From Prillingera fragicola (Eukaryota > Basidiomycota > Tremellomycetes > Trichosporonales > Trichosporonaceae), in the NCBI GenBank assembly GCA_002335605.1, contig BEDY01000017.1:1-53283 (forward strand): a stretch of 53,283 nt of DNA. The letters run 5' to 3'. The notes below the pieces were generated by a model that ran no database searches, had not been told where the DNA came from, and was given only the letters and a program-made list of their open reading frames with translations. Shown one piece after another: positions 31,727 through 43,000 of the stretch. How positions within the stretch are numbered: the first letter of the stretch is position 1; each line of letters opens with the position of its first letter. The translations under genes were made by a program, and so were the position numbers.

Positions 31727-31798
31727 TGCCGGCAATTGGAGTCGAACCAATGATTTAAAATTACAAAATTTATGTTATACCAACTTAACTATACTGGC
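31727..31798 (-). tRNA. trnT: tRNA-Thr (UGU)
   Basis: Acceptor GCCAGTA/TGCCGGC (one A-C mismatch), weak anticodon stem TAAAT/TTTTA with loop TTTGTAA, T arm ATTGG-TTCGACT-CCAAT. Confidence 0.88.
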
Positions 31799-31867
31799 TT
31801 TAGTTTTATGACTAATTATTTATAATTTTATATATAAGATTATATTATCGTAAAATTACTTAATATA

Positions 31868-31940
31868 TAGCACCAACCGGATTCGAACCGGTGTTACCTA
31901 AGTGAAGGCTAGGAGAATTAACCAATTATTCGATGGCGCC
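31868..31940 (-). tRNA. trnE: tRNA-Glu (UUC)
   Basis: Acceptor GGCGCCA/TGGTGCT, anticodon stem CCTAG/TTAGG with loop CCTTCAC, T arm ACCGG-TTCGAAT-CCGGT. The base before the anticodon is C, not the near-universal U33. Confidence 0.9.
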
Positions 31941-32859
31941 TAGCATATGATTTTACCTTATACATTGCTTTTAGTTGTTTCTTTAATTTAATAATTAAAT
32001 TATTAAATTATTAAATTATTAAATTATTAAATTATTAAATTATTTAAAGAATTTTCATTAATTTTCATTAATTTTTTATAATTTTTTATAATTTTTTATA
32101 ATTTTTTATAATTTTTTATAATTTTTTATAATTTTTTATAATTTTTTATAATTTTTTATAATTTTTTATAATTTTTTATTTAATGGAGGTATAAAAATAT
32201 TTGAATCGTTTTTATTATGGTTTTTAAATATTTTTATTTATCATTAAATAAAAAGACCAAATAATTAGACTTTAAATATTAAATAACATATTTACATTGA
32301 ACTTTTTTTATTAAAAAATGCATATACTCCTAATTTTATAGCCCTTTATATCTTAATTCATTAAAGGATTTAGACAATGTTTATACATTACTTAAATCTT
32401 GAAGTTTTTTCTATTTTATATAGATATAAATATAAATACAAGAAATTAAGGAAAATTTTTATAAAGTCATGATCTTCATACCCTTGTAATTTCTTAACAC
32501 TTAATACTATCTATTGTTAATATTAATGAAAGATTTAGTAATAATAAATTAATGTTCATATTGTTAAATACTATTTAATTAATTATATAATTAATTAAAT
32601 ATATAACCATAATTATAAATCAATATACAAAAAGTTAAGGAAAAAATTTTTAATATATTCCCATAACAAAATTAATAAAAAAAAAAATAAAAGAATATTA
32701 TTTCAATATAAGAAAAAAGAGCTAAAATAAAATAGATGAATATTAAATAATAACATCTATAATTTATTACTTAAGAAAGACAAATTGAAAAAGGAAGTAT
32801 TTTTATTTAGATTTATCTTATTTTTTCTTAGATTTTATGTGATAATCTCTATCACTGTA
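31941..32859. other. Repeat-bearing spacer trnE/trnM
   Basis: It begins with 8-bp TTAAATTA repeats (about 31985-32045), followed by the 10-bp array described separately. The remaining 680 bp is AT-rich with no gene that I can see. Confidence 0.75.
32051..32180 (+). repeat. 10-bp tandem array (ATTTTTTATA)n
   Basis: Two copies of ATTTTCATTA are followed by ten perfect copies of ATTTTTTATA (32071-32170) and one near copy. The perfection implies recent expansion, so copy number may vary between strains or assemblies. Confidence 0.93.
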
Positions 32860-32931
32860 ACGCAATAAAAGGAATCGAACCATATATTTCCGGGTCATGA
32901 GGCCGACGTGTTACCGTTACACTATACTGCG
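32860..32931 (-). tRNA. trnM: tRNA-Met (CAU), second copy
   Basis: Anticodon stem TCGGC/CCCGG with loop CTCATGA; its G/C-rich anticodon arm resembles the bacterial initiator arm. Acceptor CGCAGTA/TATTGCG. The T stem is imperfect. I favour the initiator but cannot prove it. Confidence 0.85.
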
Positions 32932-33011
32932 GTTAAATTATTATAAATGAAACATTTATTACTTATAGAAACTTTCAACTATCTATATATTAATAAATAT
33001 TATTTGACTTT

Positions 33012-33095
33012 TACAAGCAGAGAGATTTGAACTCTCATATCTTTAAAGACACTCTGGCTTAAGCAGAGCCTGTATACCAATTCCAGCATGCTTGC
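33012..33095 (-). tRNA. trnL: tRNA-Leu (UAA)
   Basis: Class II; acceptor GCAAGCA/TGCTTGT, anticodon stem CTCTG/CAGAG with loop CTTAAGC, long variable arm. Confidence 0.95.
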
Positions 33096-33144
33096 TATTT
33101 AGTCAAAGAAAACAATAAAAAATCCTTTGTTTTCTTTTAAGTGA

Positions 33145-33151
33145 GGGGATT
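33145..33151 (-). promoter_or_regulatory. AATCCCC 3'-end element of nad6
   Basis: Sense AATCCCC, 14 nt after the stop codon, before trnL(uaa). Confidence 0.45.
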
Positions 33152-33165
33152 AATATAATAAGAAT

Positions 33166-33780
33166 TTATTTTTCTGCTGTTGGCCGTAAACATAAGACAA
33201 TAGGTCCTAACATAGCTAATAATAAAATAATACTTGCCAGTAGTAACCATAATGATCCATATGTATATAATCCTTGACCAATTGCTTCAATTTGTAAGAA
33301 ATTTCTGAAAGTTTCATCAGCTCTTGCTTCTGTAAATGTCATATGAACATTAGATGAAATTGATGTATTATCCATACCTAAGAATAAAGTATTAAAATAA
33401 TTAAATAATCCTAAAGGTAAACCACCTGCTTCTTTATAAGAACCAGGAATTAATGATAGAATTTCAAAGAAGAATAATGAACCTACAATTAAACCTAATG
33501 GTAAATTTTTAGTATATTCTCGTCCAACAGATACAATTTCAGTTAATTGAATATTAAGCATCATAACTACGAATAAGAATAAAATAGCAATAGCTCCAAC
33601 ATAAACAATAAGATATGAGATACCAATGAATCCTACTCCTAATAATAGAAGATAACCAGCGGCATTAACGAAAACAGAAATAAGAAATAATACTGAAATA
33701 ACAGGGTTTTTAGATGTAATAACTAATACTCCTGATAATACAGCTCCAAATGCTAAAAAATCTAATAAAAATGTGTTCAT
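33166..33780 (-). CDS. nad6: NADH:ubiquinone oxidoreductase chain 6
   Basis: The 204-residue, five-span complex I subunit has the family's helix-3 pattern Y-L-I-V-Y-V-G-A-I-A-I-L-F-L-F-V-V-M-M-L near 56-75, which contains the pi-bulge region. The N-terminal V-I-S-V-L-F-L-I-S-V-F-V-N-A-A is also typical. Length is normal. It stands between trnN (upstream) and trnL(uaa). Confidence 0.97.
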   Translation of the reverse strand: MNTFLLDFLAFGAVLSGVLVITSKNPVISVLFLISVFVNAAGYLLLLGVGFIGISYLIVYVGAIAILFLFVVMMLNIQLTEIVSVGREYTKNLPLGLIVGSLFFFEILSLIPGSYKEAGGLPLGLFNYFNTLFLGMDNTSISSNVHMTFTEARADETFRNFLQIEAIGQGLYTYGSLWLLLASIILLLAMLGPIVLCLRPTAEK

Positions 33781-33887
33781 GTTTATATTAAAAAATTATA
33801 TAATTAAATATATCATTATAATTAATGATATATATTGATATACAAAAGATCGAGTAAAAACTGTCTTAAGTTGACTTTTGTCATAAT

Positions 33888-33958
33888 AGTCGCCAAAAAG
33901 AATCGAACTTTTATCTTGATATTAACAGTATCTTGCTCTACCATTGAGCTATGGCAAC
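33888..33958 (-). tRNA. trnN: tRNA-Asn (GUU)
   Basis: Acceptor GTTGCCA/TGGCGAC, anticodon stem GATA/TATC with an A-A mismatch at its base, loop CTGTTAA. Confidence 0.92.
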
Positions 33959-34052
33959 TTTAATTAATTTATATATATATATTATATAATTATATTAACT
34001 TATTTATATTAACTTATTTATATATTATTATATATTTGACATTATATATCTA

Positions 34053-34125
34053 TCAGGTGAGTAGGATTTGAACCTACAACCTTTCGCACCCAAAGCGACT
34101 ATCCTACCATATGGACTTCCACCTG
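34053..34125 (-). tRNA. trnP: tRNA-Pro (UGG)
   Basis: Acceptor CAGGTGG/TCACCTG, anticodon stem GTCGC/GCGAA with loop TTTGGGT, T arm GTAGG-TTCAAAT-CCTAC. Confidence 0.93.
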
Positions 34126-34164
34126 TCTGCCCATAATATTAATAGTTAATTTAATATAGTTTAG

Positions 34165-34174
34165 TTACTTTTAA
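34165..34174 (-). promoter_or_regulatory. Promoter-like TTAAAAGTAA between cob and trnP
   Basis: Exact copy in sense orientation. It follows the cob AATCCCC element by 4 nt and precedes trnP by 39 nt. Confidence 0.38.
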
Positions 34175-34178
34175 ATAA

Positions 34179-34185
34179 GGGGATT
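34179..34185 (-). promoter_or_regulatory. AATCCCC 3'-end element of cob
   Basis: Sense AATCCCC, 5 nt after the cob stop codon. Confidence 0.48.
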
Positions 34186-34190
34186 ATTTA

Positions 34191-37100
34191 TTATGATTTT
34201 TTATCTGTTGCAATATCCATTAATGTATTTTCAATAATACCTACTACTGGTACTAATACTACGAACCAACCGAAGTATACAATTGTAGCAATTCTACCAA
34301 TTGTAATATATGGTTCTTCAGCGTGTTGTGATCCTAGGTACATAAGTAAGAAGAAATCTGTAACGAATACCCAGAATGAGAATCGCATTAAAGGTCGGAA
34401 TTGACTTCCTCGAACTCGTGATGTATCTAAGATAGGCATTGCTAGAAGAATTAATAATGATCCTAACATTCCTACTACTCCTAGTAGTTTATTAGGAATA
34501 GATCGTAGAATAGCATAATAAGGTAGAAGATCATATTTTTATGACTCAATTTTATATAACATGTCAACAGTCATATATGGTTTTACTAGTTCTCTAACTT
34601 TTATCATTGAATTTTTAGAAATATAGATACGAGGACCCGATTTGTGTTGATGAATTGTACACTCTAATTCATACTTTTGTTTCAGTACGATAGTTAAACG
34701 ATTAACACTATCCATATCAAAAGCATATACATTTAAATGTAATCCTTTATTATGTTTAGAACCATCGCACATAATAAAATAAGCTAAACTTACTCTTGTG
34801 AAACTATCATAAATATTTAAAGGTACAATCTTTTTACCTGAAGGATAAAACATATCGTAATAAATATTAAAGCAAGGTAGTCTCATTGTTACAAAAGTAA
34901 TACTTGTAAGTACTACATCATAACCTTTTCGCGTAAAAGTTTTAATAAATGGTGTGTAATTAGGTGTACAAAATCTTAAGAATAAATTAAAAACTAATAG
35001 AAAAAAAGTTTGTTTATTTTCTTTACCGGATTGTCTAAAACCAAAACGTCTATTTTGAATTTTAGAACGTTTTTGTAACCAACCGTCTGCTAGTAAAATA
35101 CCAATTAAAGCTTCTTCAACTAAAGGTGTTATTTTAATGAGATTACGTTCAATATTACTTAAACGCTTACCTCTTATTAAAATAATAGGAGTAGTAAATA
35201 ATCTATAAAATTGAGCTAAGTAATTAGACTATGTGTTCTTTTATTTAATATATAAAAGCCTCGTTTTAGTCGTTGAATATTATTAATTTAATATTGCAAG
35301 TCTGTCTCTCTCAAAATCATTTTACTTTATTAGTAATTTATTTGAACTCAAAAATTGTTAACGATTTTATCACTTTCTTGCAGTTTACGAGGTTTTTTAG
35401 AATGGCATCTTCTATTTAACCATTCTGGTACAATTGATGGAGGTGTTTGCATTGGATTAGCTGGAATATAGTTATCACTGTGCATTTGGACTTTATCTTC
35501 ATATAAGCTTAATAAGTTTTCATTTTGTATAAAAATGAAACTAAATTTTTTAGTAATTATTTAAACAATTAATGTATATAAAGAATAATAATAATATAGT
35601 ATAAGATTAATAAATAAAAGAATAAAAGATTATAAAGTTTTATTATTCCATTTTTTTAAAAAAATATTCCAAGCTTTAGCTAATCTTGAATATTTATCAG
35701 CTTTAAAGGCTTTTAAAGCAGTTAAATTATAATATTCTTTAATTAAAAATAAACGATTAGCTTTAACACTTTTACAAGGATATTCTAAAAATTTTAGATA
35801 AAATCTCAGATGTTCTATCTTTGAATTAATTTTTCATTGATAACCACCTGAACCTTTTTTATCATAATAAATAGAACCTCCAAACATATTTTGAAATGCT
35901 TGAATATTAATTAAATATTTTTGAAATACTCTAATAGTTAATTGATTTCGATAAATTATATCATTTTTAAAATGAGGATAAAAATTAATTGTACCATCTG
36001 CATCTAACATACCTATAAACCAAGGTAAAGGAATATTGTTAATATCAGGTGTAATACAATTAATTTTTATATTGTCACAAAGACGAATATATTGATTAAA
36101 TCGAATAGAATTATAAACATAACCATTGACTCGATTTAATAAATTAATTATTTGTACTTTTTGTCGAATACGAATACGTACTGCTTTAGCACCTGAACGT
36201 GGTGAAATAATACCACCAATTTTATCTTGAACTATTCGTAGTATTTTTTCGTCTTCAAGTCTTACAGTAATTTCACATGAGATACCGCCTTTTTTATTAA
36301 TTATGAAACAACCATCTCCATCAATTAAACCTCTTAATCATTGATTAAATTTAATATCTTTATGTTGATTTAATTTATTTGAAATAATAGTAGAAAATTT
36401 ACTTTTTTGTACGCGTAAAGTCTCTGAAGTTCCTACTAGCCAATATCTGACTTTGGTTACTTGCTGATTGAATCCACTAATACAATATTTTACTAATTCG
36501 GTATTTAACATATAATTTAAGTTATTAATGAAAATAATATATAACTTATATAAATAACTAATAAAATTAGTTTTGTAATAGTTTTTATAATTTATATTTA
36601 TTAAATCAAGATTGTTCCAGCATACAGCGTATTTCAATACGTATAATATTAAATAATACGTAACGGGCCACAGTTGACCCATTGAATTAGGTAAGTAGAA
36701 TACTACAATAGCTAATGCTAAGAAGAATAAGAAGATTGTAATTAAATCTTTAAACATATAATATGGGTGCATAGGTACACGATCCACATTTGAACTAATT
36801 CCTAATGGATTACTACTTCCATTCACGTGCAGTGTCATCATATGTAGAAGAGCTAAAGCAGCTAGAATGAATGGTAATAGATAGTGAAGTGAGAAGAATC
36901 GGTTTAATGTTGCATTATTCACAGAGAAACCTCCCCAAACGAATTCTACAAAATCTGTTCCAATCCATGGTACAGCTGATAGCATATTAGTAATTACTGT
37001 AGCCAAGTTTCTAATTATATATCGTACTGTTATTCACAATTTAATTTTCCCCGAATATATAACCCTGTACTCTATGTAGCCTTTGATTCAGAGGTTTAAT

Positions 37101-39795
37101 AACATGAGCCTTGTGACTAAATTAGATAATTAATTTAGCAGAAACTCCGACTGTACATTAAGCACTTAATTAATACCGTGATAAGTATCTAATTAAATAC
37201 CCACCAATGGACCAGTCTGTAGCGATCATCAAGTAATATTATTTCTTGATTTCCGACGGTCTTAACTAGAGAAAATAGTCTTTGACCGTTTTCATCGGTG
37301 TTGCCTTAATTAAACCAAAATGGTTAAATAAAGACTATGCATAGCTATATCAATAGCTTATAATATGGTGCTAGATTCCTAATTTGTATAACATGCTAGA
37401 CACGATGTAAGGACGAACAATTTCACGAAGAATAGGCATAGATTCTGACCAAATATAAATAATATATTGATTAGGTACTCCGGCACTTTGTACAGAAGAT
37501 TTAATACCATATTGTTCATAAATAATTAATGATAATCGTCTACAATCACCATAACTAAATGAATTAGTAGCTAATTTTAGTCCATATCCTACACGTCCTC
37601 CGTCATCCATGATCCAAATAGCTAAAGCTAGTGGTGTAAGATAATCCGAAATGTTAGCAGGAACTACTTTTATACCATTTACATACCACTCATAATATAG
37701 AAAATTAAGACTAGAGTATGTATAAGTATGAAAACGTAAAATTGATCGAATCACACCACCTGATCCTAGTCGAGTTTGAATAACAGGTTGTGTAGGATTA
37801 CAATAACCTAAAGTAGCTACTAAATTATGAAACCATAAAAGATATGCTTTATTAGATGCTTCTTGGTAAAACCCAAGACGAGTGCCACCCCCCTCTGGTC
37901 GAAGTTCGGCATGACCATCTCCAAGTAAAGATCCTGTAAAAATGCTAATAATATCATTATTGTGTGGTCCTACTCGTGCCGTAGATCGAATTCGTTTAGC
38001 TACCCGATCTGGCGCAAGATAAATAGCAATAAAATCAAAGAACCATAAAATAACTACTGCATAAGCTAAACATTTAGGGCAAAAAATACCCCATAATGAC
38101 ATTTGTCCATAAGGTAATACATACAACTTCTCTATTTAAAATATGATCTTTTAGATCAATCAGTATTATTAAATAGTTGTACCTAATCAATTTACCTATC
38201 CCAGATATGTTGTTTCAAGGTAAACATCTTTTTAGGCCTTGAAAGCATAGAATAATATACTTAGAAGTCCGACTGTACATTAAGCACCATCACAGGTACC
38301 CACAAGTGACCCAGTCTGTAGCGATCATATATATAACCGACGGTCTAAAAAGCTGATTACTCCCTTTGACCGTTTTCACTTGTATTGCCAAAGAAAGATT
38401 AATTTTATACTTTCTTCAATCCCCTTGTCAGGGAATTCCACACCTCTTTATCTATATAAATTCTTAGATGTTAATATAACAAATAGAGGAGATTAAGTGG
38501 GACTATAGCATAGAAATTATGTTAATAGTTTAGTTAACTTTTATTTTAATTAGCCAAATTTTTTTAATAATACTGTTTCCATTTAAAGCTCGTGACACAG
38601 TTTTTTCACTGCAATTTAAGAAACTTCTTACTTTATTAATTGTAGGTAATTCTAATGAAGAAAGCATAAAATTATTAGGTGAAAGAAAAGAAGTATTATC
38701 CACACGAGTTACAATATATATTTGTTTTGATACTGACAATTTATCTCGTCTTTCTTGTGCCATAGGTAATCGATTTAGTGCAGATTGCCGTATTTTTTCT
38801 ACTGTTTCTGATGAAAGTGTTTTTCCTCGATTTAGTGCACCAATGGCTTCTCGTCGTTCAGAAGAATAATGGATTTTCATTTTTGCTTTAGTTTCATTAC
38901 TGTGTTTTACTCCTAAAGTATTACCAGCTTTAGTTGCAATATTATAAATTGGACGTAATATGAATAAATAATGATCTTCTCGCATAAGTAGTTGTTTATT
39001 ACTATCTTTTGTAATTAAATCTTCAGTAGATTCTAAAACGATAAATGCAAAATTTGCTAATCCATATTTTAATACAGCAGCATAAGTGATAACACTTCCT
39101 GTTCCACCAAATAAGTGTTTATGAAAACGATTACCCATTCGACCTGTAACAGCGCTACCGATATACATATCTCCAGTTACAAGATTAATAATACCATAAA
39201 TACCTCCAATATTCTTTACTCTATTTTGCACTAGTTTTTTAGTTTCTGGAATATCTAAGTTCTCCCATGTTATTACTGGTGACATTTTATTTTTATAAAG
39301 AATACCTTGTAATTTAGCTGAAGGTGTTAAAGGCAGTAAGCTTAATATTAAAATAAAAGATTCATTATTAACAATTTCTAACCATTTTGGGCTATTAAGT
39401 AAACCCAGGAAACCTGTTCCCATCATTAATACTAGAATAATTACACCAATTGACCATGGTAGGATTCGAGGTGATTTGTATGAACCGTAATATAATCCTC
39501 GTCCAATGTGTAAGTACACGAAAATGAAGAAGAATGAGGCTGTGTTAGCATGTAAGTATCGGATCATCCATCCGTAGTTAACATCACGCATAATGTGTTC
39601 TACACTAATGAAAGCAAGATCTACATTAGGTGTATAGTGCATTGCTAGAATAACTCCAGTTGCAATTTGAATACCTAGACATGTTGCTAATAGTGATCCG
39701 AAGTTCCAAGCATAGCTAAGGTTAGATGGTTGAGGTGAATCAACAACATAACTGTTTACAATACTTAATACTTTGTTAGATTTTAATAATCGCAT
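34191..39795 (-). CDS. cob: Cytochrome b, five exons
   Basis: The exons are 39795-39403, 38123-38088, 37003-36677, 35482-35419 and 34531-34191. They join to 387 codons (386 aa), the normal size of the haem-bearing, eight-span subunit of complex III. Boundaries restore [22 protein letters not shown] and [14 protein letters not shown] and P-E-W-Y, each with exon-U and intron-G. Haem ligands lie in G-S-L-L-A-T and Y-L-H-A-N (exon 1) and in the [10 protein letters not shown] helix (exon 3). Exon 2 is only 36 nt. All Trp codons are TGG. trnI is upstream and trnP downstream. Confidence 0.95.
34532..35418 (-). mobile_element. cob intron 4, group I (inferred)
   Basis: It splits the Tyr codon of P-E-W-Y (T/AT). 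The group is inferred from the exon U / intron G pattern and the LAGLIDADG ORF. I did not resolve its core by eye. Confidence 0.75.
34539..35228 (-). CDS. LAGLIDADG endonuclease ORF in cob intron 4, no clear start
   Basis: The frame of 229 codons opens after a TAG (35231-35229) and reaches TAA at 34539, only 7 nt before exon 5. Motif 1 is [12 protein letters not shown] near 35108 and motif 2 is [11 protein letters not shown] near 34795, the pattern of the LAGLIDADG_2 type. No ATG precedes motif 1, and the frame is not in phase with exon 4, whose read-through stops after about 30 codons. It may start at a non-ATG codon, or its 5' end may have decayed. The body of the protein is intact. Confidence 0.72.
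   Translation of the reverse strand, partial: SNYLAQFYRLFTTPIILIRGKRLSNIERNLIKITPLVEEALIGILLADGWLQKRSKIQNRRFGFRQSGKENKQTFFLLVFNLFLRFCTPNYTPFIKTFTRKGYDVVLTSITFVTMRLPCFNIYYDMFYPSGKKIVPLNIYDSFTRVSLAYFIMCDGSKHNKGLHLNVYAFDMDSVNRLTIVLKQKYELECTIHQHKSGPRIYISKNSMIKVRELVKPYMTVDMLYKIES
35419..35482 (-). other. cob: cob exon 4 (64 nt)
   Basis: It encodes [21 protein letters not shown] and the first base of Tyr. Confidence 0.92.
35483..36676 (-). mobile_element. cob intron 3, group I
   Basis: It lies between F-Y-L-P-N-S-M-G and H-S-D-N-Y. In sense orientation the core reads GCTGTATGCTGGAACA (about 36627), CAGCAAGTAACC, then GGAACTTCAGAGACT. It is the same family as cox1 introns 4 and 6. Confidence 0.87.
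35630..36676 (-). CDS. LAGLIDADG homing endonuclease in cob intron 3, two TGA
   Basis: In phase with exon 3 for 348 codons when TGA at 36340-36338 and 35836-35834 is read as Trp. The first TGA is directly before motif 1 ([12 protein letters not shown]), and the second gives Y-Q-W-K-I-N-S-K, the position where intron 4 of cox1 has Y-K-W-S-I-Q-S-K with TGG. Motif 2 is [11 protein letters not shown]. The protein is close in plan to those of cox1 introns 4 and 6, so the element probably moved between cox1 and cob sites. Confidence 0.87.
37004..38087 (-). mobile_element. cob intron 2, group I
   Basis: It lies between M-S-L-W-G and A-T-V-I-T-N. The core 3' of the ORF (about 37145-37270) contains sense GACCGTCGG-type and CTTAATGTACAGTCGG blocks shared with cox1 intron 3. 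Confidence 0.88.
37371..38087 (-). CDS. LAGLIDADG homing endonuclease in cob intron 2
   Basis: The 238-codon frame is in phase with the 36-nt exon 2 and has no TGA. Motif 1 is [10 protein letters not shown] near residues 48-57 of the intron part, and motif 2 is [10 protein letters not shown] near 156-165. It belongs to the LAGLIDADG_2-like type, with L-L-W-F-H-N-L and K-L-A-T-N-S-F-S signatures. A hydrophobic stretch comes first. The related nad5 intron 1 protein shares R-x-G-P-H-N before motif 1. Confidence 0.92.
   Translation of the reverse strand: MFCPKCLAYAVVILWFFDFIAIYLAPDRVAKRIRSTARVGPHNNDIISIFTGSLLGDGHAELRPEGGGTRLGFYQEASNKAYLLWFHNLVATLGYCNPTQPVIQTRLGSGGVIRSILRFHTYTYSSLNFLYYEWYVNGIKVVPANISDYLTPLALAIWIMDDGGRVGYGLKLATNSFSYGDCRRLSLIIYEQYGIKSSVQSAGVPNQYIIYIWSESMPILREIVRPYIVSSMLYKLGI
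38088..38123 (-). other. cob: cob exon 2 (36 nt)
   Basis: Twelve codons, [12 protein letters not shown], between two group I introns. Confidence 0.93.
38124..39402 (-). mobile_element. cob intron 1, group I with GIY-YIG ORF
   Basis: It lies after G-T-G-F-L-G. The core at about 38271-38330 reads (sense) GACTGGGTCACTTGTGGG and GCTTAATGTACAGTCGG, nearly the same as cox1 intron 3 although that intron carries a LAGLIDADG gene. Confidence 0.9.
38530..39402 (-). CDS. GIY-YIG homing endonuclease in cob intron 1
   Basis: In phase with exon 1 for 290 codons, no TGA. The GIY-YIG module starts at G-I-Y-G-I-I-N near residue 65 and has M-Y-I-G-S-A about 12 residues on, followed by the R-x3-H region. The C-terminal part has NUMOD-type DNA-binding segments ([17 protein letters not shown]) and a helix-turn-helix-like end ([15 protein letters not shown]). 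It is the only GIY-YIG gene in the genome. Confidence 0.92.
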   Translation of the reverse strand, partial: LLNSPKWLEIVNNESFILILSLLPLTPSAKLQGILYKNKMSPVITWENLDIPETKKLVQNRVKNIGGIYGIINLVTGDMYIGSAVTGRMGNRFHKHLFGGTGSVITYAAVLKYGLANFAFIVLESTEDLITKDSNKQLLMREDHYLFILRPIYNIATKAGNTLGVKHSNETKAKMKIHYSSERREAIGALNRGKTLSSETVEKIRQSALNRLPMAQERRDKLSVSKQIYIVTRVDNTSFLSPNNFMLSSLELPTINKVRSFLNCSEKTVSRALNGNSIIKKIWLIKIKVN

Positions 39796-39939
39796 TTTTT
39801 ATTGAATTAATTTTATGATTTATAAATATAAATCATAAATACTTTAAAGTATTCCTTATTATTTATTTACTGAGTAAAATTTTGACTAAATTTAAATTAA
39901 ATAGTGGCATATTTTTTTATAAACAATGCTATTGTTTTA

Positions 39940-40010
39940 TAAGCTTAAGAGGAATCGAACCTCTACGACACCGATATCAACAGTGGATACTACCTTTATA
40001 TTATAAGCTT
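39940..40010 (-). tRNA. trnI: tRNA-Ile (GAU)
   Basis: Acceptor AAGCTTA/TAAGCTT, anticodon stem CACTG/CGGTG with loop TTGATAT, discriminator A. A variant ATAAAAGTAA (40019-40028) lies 8 nt upstream, before the trnI-cob unit. Confidence 0.94.
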
Positions 40011-43000
40011 TACTTTCGTTACTTTTATATTATAATAATAAAATATAAATATTAGATTAAAATTTTTTATTAATTAATAGAAAAGTATAAAAATTAATAT
40101 TTCAAGTTAATAAATATATATTAATAATTTTCATTTTTTTATTTAATAAAATAAATTAATAATAAATATATATTAATAATTTAAATTTTTTTATTTAATA
40201 AAATAAATTAATAATAAATAATACTAACTCTAATATTTATACTATAATACCAATAAATGTTTTGTTATAATCAATAGATATATTGTTAATTATATCTATC
40301 CTTATAAAAATAATTATTATTCTAATAATTTCTTTTATAATCCTTTAAAAATTTATTTTATTTAATCCTAAAAATATTTTCATTTAAACCTAAAAATATA
40401 AACATATAATTATTATTATAAAATATTTATCAATATATAACTATAACTATTATAATAACTATAACTATACGTATGTTGTATGACTATAAATACATACAGT
40501 ACATTTTTATAGAAAAAATTTTCATTAAATAATCATACGTATTTTTTTTTATAGTAAAATTATCAATATATAATTTTATTAACTATATATATTAGGAACT
40601 AATTATACGTACTTTTTTTATAATAGTAAAAATATCCAACATATAATTAACTATATGTTATTTTTCAGGAACTAATCATACGTATTTTTTATAGTAAAAT
40701 TATCAGTATATAATTTTATTAACTATATATATTAGGAACTAATCATACGTATTTTTTAACAGTAAAATTATCAGTATATAACTAATTATCTATTGAAACT
40801 AATTATCCATATATATTATTTTTTAGTAAAAATATCAGTATATATATATAATTAACTATATATATTAGGAACTAATTATTCATACCTATTATTTTTTACT
40901 AAAAATATCAGTATATTATAGTAGTTTATGTTTATTAACTATATATTATTTATCATCCATATGTATTTTTTTATAATAAAAATATCTATCATATCATATA
41001 ATTATAATTAATTATACATTTTTAATTAATTATCCATACGTATTTTATAATAATAATATTATCCATCATATCATATTCATATTTATATTCATATTCATAT
41101 AACTATATTTAATTATACAATTTTTTTATTAAATAATTATATACATTTTATAATAGTAAAAATTTTCAACATATAACTATAATTAATAGTATATTGGAAT
41201 ATATTATCCATATATACATTTTATAATAGTAAAAATATCTAACATATCATATAACTATAATTAATTATACATTTTTAATAAAATAATCATACCTATGTTT
41301 TTAATAGTAAAAATATCAGTATATAATTAATTTTAGATGAGATAATTATATCTAGTTTTTAATATAAATCAGTATATATAGTTAATTATACAATTATTTC
41401 ATTAAATAATTATACATATTTTTTTTTATTGTAAAATTATCAGTATATAACTTATACATCTTTCATGAAAAAATGACACATATATTTTTTATAAATAAAT
41501 ATATTTTTCTCAAAATATGTATTTATTTTTTATAAATATCTAGATATAATATAATATAATATACCTATAATGTTAACTAAATATTTTTTATAAAATATCA
41601 AGATACATATACATACATATACATATTTTTTTTTATGGTTAAAATATCAAAATATAATATATCTCTAATGTTAACTACATTTTTTTATCTTATAAAAAAT
41701 ATCAAGATATAATATAATATAATATAATATATCTATAATGTTAACTACATATTTTTTATCCGATAAAAAATATCAAGATATAATAATATGAAACTATACC
41801 TATATTTTTTTATACATCTATATCTATATATACCTATATTTTTTAATACATCTATATATAACTATATTTTTTATAATATCTCTATATATAACTATATTTT
41901 TTTTATCTATATATAACTATATTTTTTTTACTATCATAACTATAGATATAAACCTAAAAATATTAACATATTAATAATAGTAAAAATCAATAGGATACTT
42001 ATATTAATAATAGTAAAAATCAATAGGATACTTATATTAATAATAGTAAAAATCAATAGAATACTTATATTAATAATAGTAAAAATCAATAGAATACTTA
42101 TATTAATAAGAGTAAAAATTCAATAGAATACCTATATTAATAATAGTAAAAATATCAATAAAAAATAGACATATATTTTTAATAGTAAATATATATCCTC
42201 CTATATTAATAATAGTAAAAAATAAAGATAAAAAAGACGTCTATTTTATTATAGTAATAAAATATGAGATATAATTAAACGTATATTTTATATTGTAATA
42301 AAAACTATAGGATAAATTATAATGATAGAAAAGAGAATAGTAAAAATATTTGCAATAAAAAAAGAAAAATTATAGGAAAAATAATGAGAAAAAAATAGGA
42401 GAAATATACTTGAAAAAAAGAAAAAAATAGGATAAATTTTCTTGAAAAAAAAAGAAAAAACATGGTAAAAATTATGACAATAAAAATATAAAAATAGAAT
42501 AATTTTTATGCAATAAAAAAGAAAATAATAGAAGAAAAAATAATATAAAAAAAAGTCAAATAATAGAAGAAATTTTTTGAAATAAGAACATAAATAATAT
42601 TACAATAAATATAAATTATATTACAATAATTATAGGATAATATTTCATCAATAATTATAGGATAATTTTATCATCAATAATTATAGGATAATATTTCATT
42701 AATAATTATAGGATAATTTTATATGATAATATAATATGACAATATTATATGACAATTTTACATTTATAATTCTATAACAATATTATAGGATAATTTTAAT
42801 AAATAGTTATATAACAATATTATATGATAATTTTAATAAATAGTTATATAACAATATTATATGATAATTTTTAATTAGAAAAAGATTACAAAGATGAGAA
42901 AATTTTTTATTAGAAAAAAAATATGCCAATATTTTTCTGAGGATAAAAAATTAAATCATTAAAAACAACTTGATTATTTTTACTTATAATTATATAGCTA

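Noticed and set aside
41950..42150. Regularly spaced 33-bp repeats as a possible CRISPR array
   Set aside because: Units are contiguous with no unique spacers, in a mitochondrial AT-rich spacer; simple tandem duplication explains them.
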